Of a DNA stretch of 64,000 nucleotides, positions 62,038 through 64,000 are shown one piece after another (positions within the stretch are counted from its first letter, which is position 1; each line of letters starts with the position of its first letter). The position numbers and the translations under genes are program-made. A model generated the notes under the pieces. It searched no databases. It was not told the DNA's origin and worked only from the letters and a program-made list of their open reading frames with translations. This DNA comes from Nocardioides luteus (GTDB lineage Bacteria; Actinomycetota; Actinomycetes; Propionibacteriales; Nocardioidaceae): positions 62,001 to 126,000 of the forward strand of contig NZ_BMRK01000009.1 of assembly GCF_014648595.1 (NCBI RefSeq). The letters are read 5' to 3'.

Positions 62038-63258
62038 GTGCGCTCACTGCTGATCGACATCACGCCGCTGCGTACGTCGCCGGCGTTCCGTCGCTTCTTC
62101 ATCGGGCGCGCAGTCTCCGGGATCGGTGGGCAGCTCACGGTCCTGGCAGTGATGTACCAGGTCTGGGAGGCGACCCACAGCCCGCTGTGGTCCGGCAGCG
62201 TCGCGATCGCCGAGCTCGTCCCGATGCTCGTCGTCGGCCTCTGGGGCGGCTCGATCGCGGACCGCGCCGACCGCCGCTCGATCCTGCTGGCGACCAACGT
62301 GACCCAGCTGGTGCTGGCGCTGCTGTTGATGACGCAGGCTCTCTGGCTGGGCACCTCGGCGTCCTCTCTCGGTCCCGTGCTCGTGCTGGTCGCCCTGATG
62401 GCCGCCACCGGCGCGGTCGCCACCCCGGCGAGCCTGGGCCTGATCCCGCGCCTGCTCCCCGCCGACCAGGTCGCCGCCGGCCTCGCCCTCAACCGGCTCG
62501 GATTCCAGGGGGCGGTGCTCCTCGGCCCGGCGCTGGGCGGGCTGGTCATCGGCTATGCCGGCCTGGAGATCGCGTACGCACTCGACGCCGCCTCCTTCGC
62601 TGCCGGGTTCCTCGGCGTCGTCGGTCTCCCCGCGCTCGCCCCCGTGACCCGCACCGGCGGCGGTGGTGTCCTCGACGGGCTGCGGTTCGCGGCCACCCAG
62701 CCCGTCGTACGCGGCGTGCTGCTCGTCGATCTGGCAGCCACCGTCCTGGCGATGCCGGTGAGCCTGTTCCCGCTGGTCAACGAGGAGAGGTTCGGTGGCG
62801 ACCCGCGTACGCTCGGGCTCTTCCTGACCGCCATCGCGGTCGGCGGTGTCGCCGCCTCGCTCGTCTCGGGCTCGTTCACCCGGCGCAGCCGCCCCGGCGT
62901 GATCACGATCGGGGCCGCCGCCGTGTGGGGGCTCGCTCTCGGCCTCGTCGGTGTGGTCACCTCGCCCTGGCTCTGCCTCGCACTGCTCGCGGTCGCCGGC
63001 GCGGCCGACTCGGTCAGCGTCGTCACCCGCGGCACCCTGGTCCAGCTCGCTGTCCCCGACGACCTTCGCGGCCGCACCGCGGCGATCGAGATGATCGTCG
63101 GTGCCGGCGGCCCGGAGGTCGGCAACCTCCGCGGTGGCGCGGTCGCCCAGCTCACCTCCGGCTCGTTCGCCCTGGTCAGCGGGGGCATCGCCTGCCTCCT
63201 CGCCCTCGCCGCCATCGGTGCGACCTCGCGCCCGATGCTCACCTTCCGCACTCGCTGA
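62038..63258 (+). CDS. MFS transporter (EntS/MefA-like)
   Basis: A 406-residue 12-helix MFS protein of the group that includes EntS and macrolide exporter MefA: FRRFFIGRAVSGIGGQLTVLAV at the N-terminus, GLWGGSIADRADRRSILL (motif A), and the central PASLGLIPRLLPADQVAAGLALN segment typical of this clade. Substrate unknown; export of a siderophore or drug is possible. GTG start at 62038. Confidence 0.9.
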   Translation: MRSLLIDITPLRTSPAFRRFFIGRAVSGIGGQLTVLAVMYQVWEATHSPLWSGSVAIAELVPMLVVGLWGGSIADRADRRSILLATNVTQLVLALLLMTQALWLGTSASSLGPVLVLVALMAATGAVATPASLGLIPRLLPADQVAAGLALNRLGFQGAVLLGPALGGLVIGYAGLEIAYALDAASFAAGFLGVVGLPALAPVTRTGGGGVLDGLRFAATQPVVRGVLLVDLAATVLAMPVSLFPLVNEERFGGDPRTLGLFLTAIAVGGVAASLVSGSFTRRSRPGVITIGAAAVWGLALGLVGVVTSPWLCLALLAVAGAADSVSVVTRGTLVQLAVPDDLRGRTAAIEMIVGAGGPEVGNLRGGAVAQLTSGSFALVSGGIACLLALAAIGATSRPMLTFRTR

Positions 63259-63351
63259 GGGTGCCTCGCGGGCCGGGGTCCGCCGCCACCGACTGATCGC
63301 CGGCCGGCATCGTCCTGACCGAGATGACCATCATGTGAGACAGCTGGAGGT

Positions 63352-63432
63352 CCTTGACGGGCACTTTGTGGACTTGTCGGGTGTTTCAGTGCCCGTCAAG
63401 TCCAGGGATACCCGGTCGACCGGGTATCCCTG
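63352..63432. repeat. Composite palindromic element, copy B
   Basis: In order: a partial hairpin (CTTGACGGGCACT, from about 63353), the 30-bp hairpin at 63372-63401 (arms ACTTGTCGGG and CCCGTCAAGT), one base, and the perfect 30-bp palindrome at 63403-63432 (arms CAGGGATACCCGGTC / GACCGGGTATCCCTG). The hairpin is the exact reverse complement of that in copy A at 32238-32267, while the palindrome side is unchanged. It lies between convergent genes and may terminate both. Confidence 0.85.
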
Positions 63433-63472
63433 GACCCGAAGATCGCCAGCACCTGCCGGCGTACGAACCGAG

Positions 63473-64000
63473 CTACTTCAGCTCGCGCTTGAGGATCTTG
63501 CCGGTCGCGGTCATCGGGAGGGCCTCGACGATCTCGACGATGCGCGGGTACTTGTAAGCAGCCATCTGCTCCTTCGACCAAGCGACGATCTCCTCCGGGG
63601 TGGCGGAGGCGCCGGGCTTGAGGACGAGGACTGCCTTGACCTCCTCGCCGTGGGAGTCGTGCGGGACGCCGATGACGGCGGCGAGCGAGACGGCCGGGTG
63701 GGTGAGCAGCACCTCTTCGATCTCGCGCGGGTAGACGTTGAAACCGCCGCGGATGATGAGCTCCTTGGCGCGGTCGACGATGTAGTACCAGCCGTCCTCG
63801 TCGCGCTTGGCGAGGTCACCGGAGCGGAACCAGCCGTCCTCGGTGAGCACCTCGGCGGTGGCCTCGGGGCGGTTGTAGTAGCCCTTGAAGACGTTGTTGC
63901 CCTTGATCGCGATCTCGCCGATCGCGTCGGGGGTCCACTCGACCTCGTCCCAGGAGGCGGGGTCGACGAGCTTCATCTCGACGCCGGGGATCGGTACGCC
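63473..64000 (-). CDS. Acyl-CoA ligase (AMP-dependent synthetase), C-terminal part
   Basis: The last 175 or so residues of an ANL-superfamily ligase; the 5' part lies beyond 64000. Visible are GWFRSGDLAKRDEDGWYYIV with the ribose-binding Asp, the hinge DRAKELIIRGGFNVYPREIE, and the C-terminal catalytic Lys in TATGKILKREL. The motifs fit long-chain or medium-chain fatty acyl-CoA synthetases. Substrate not determinable from this part. Confidence 0.92.
   Translation of the reverse strand, partial: GVPIPGVEMKLVDPASWDEVEWTPDAIGEIAIKGNNVFKGYYNRPEATAEVLTEDGWFRSGDLAKRDEDGWYYIVDRAKELIIRGGFNVYPREIEEVLLTHPAVSLAAVIGVPHDSHGEEVKAVLVLKPGASATPEEIVAWSKEQMAAYKYPRIVEIVEALPMTATGKILKRELK

Overview
The window is high-GC DNA from an actinobacterium, most likely a Nocardioidaceae member (Nocardioides-like). 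This rests on very GC-rich codon use, many GTG starts, a WhiB7-type regulator, the small actinobacterial DUF3073 protein, GAF-type histidine kinases, paired CrcB proteins, and purF/purM lying near DUF3073 and a sterol-carrier gene. The genus is an inference. No phage, transposase, plasmid or rRNA genes are visible. This is chromosomal housekeeping DNA with accessory catabolic, signalling and efflux cassettes and unusually rich intergenic repeats.

Layout. 0-8.8 kb: end of an amidase/AbgT-transporter pair, an aldo/keto reductase with DoxX, a hipBA toxin-antitoxin module with three evenly spaced operators, and the lower meta-cleavage operon (hydratase, acetaldehyde dehydrogenase, hydroxyoxovalerate aldolase) with a divergent IclR regulator. 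8.8-9.4 kb: two periodic repeat families (21 bp and 32 bp). 9.4-13.2 kb: a GNAT pair and a three-gene operon (epoxide-hydrolase-like enzyme, ferritin-like di-iron protein, flavin/2Fe-2S reductase) that could be an oxygenase system. 13.3-20 kb: ndh, an RsbW-like ATPase, two crcB genes, a zincin, whiB7 and two proteins with low-complexity segments. 20-24.6 kb: tRNA-Asp, a lipase-like membrane protein, a NarL-type two-component system, tRNA-Glu and tRNA-Phe. 24.7-32.2 kb: a giant multi-pass membrane protein, a propeller-like protein, DUF3073 and a Tat-exported PhoX phosphatase.

32.3-43 kb: purM-purF, three tandem GAF/histidine-kinase-like proteins, an M20 peptidase, a REP cluster and a sterol-carrier protein. 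43-52 kb: a membrane protein, a class-A-beta-lactamase-like hydrolase without a signal peptide, a GNAT, a WYL regulator divergent from a drug-type ABC exporter, an MFS pump, a surface CAP protein, and a TetR regulator divergent from a DUF2306 protein. 52.3-64 kb: purL, an envelope protein, a DUF1906/peptidoglycan-binding hydrolase-like protein, two paralogous lipoproteins, a stress protein, a TetR/MFS pair with operators inside the promoter, purQ-purS, another MFS and the 3' part of an acyl-CoA ligase.

How it works together: purM, purF, purL, purQ and purS supply central steps of de novo purine synthesis. PurL, PurQ and PurS form one FGAM synthase although purL is separated from purQS. The most unusual features are the kinase trio, in which two of three proteins have lost the phospho-acceptor histidine while keeping the ATP-binding boxes; the di-iron/reductase/epoxide-hydrolase operon; and three families of palindromic or helically phased intergenic repeats.
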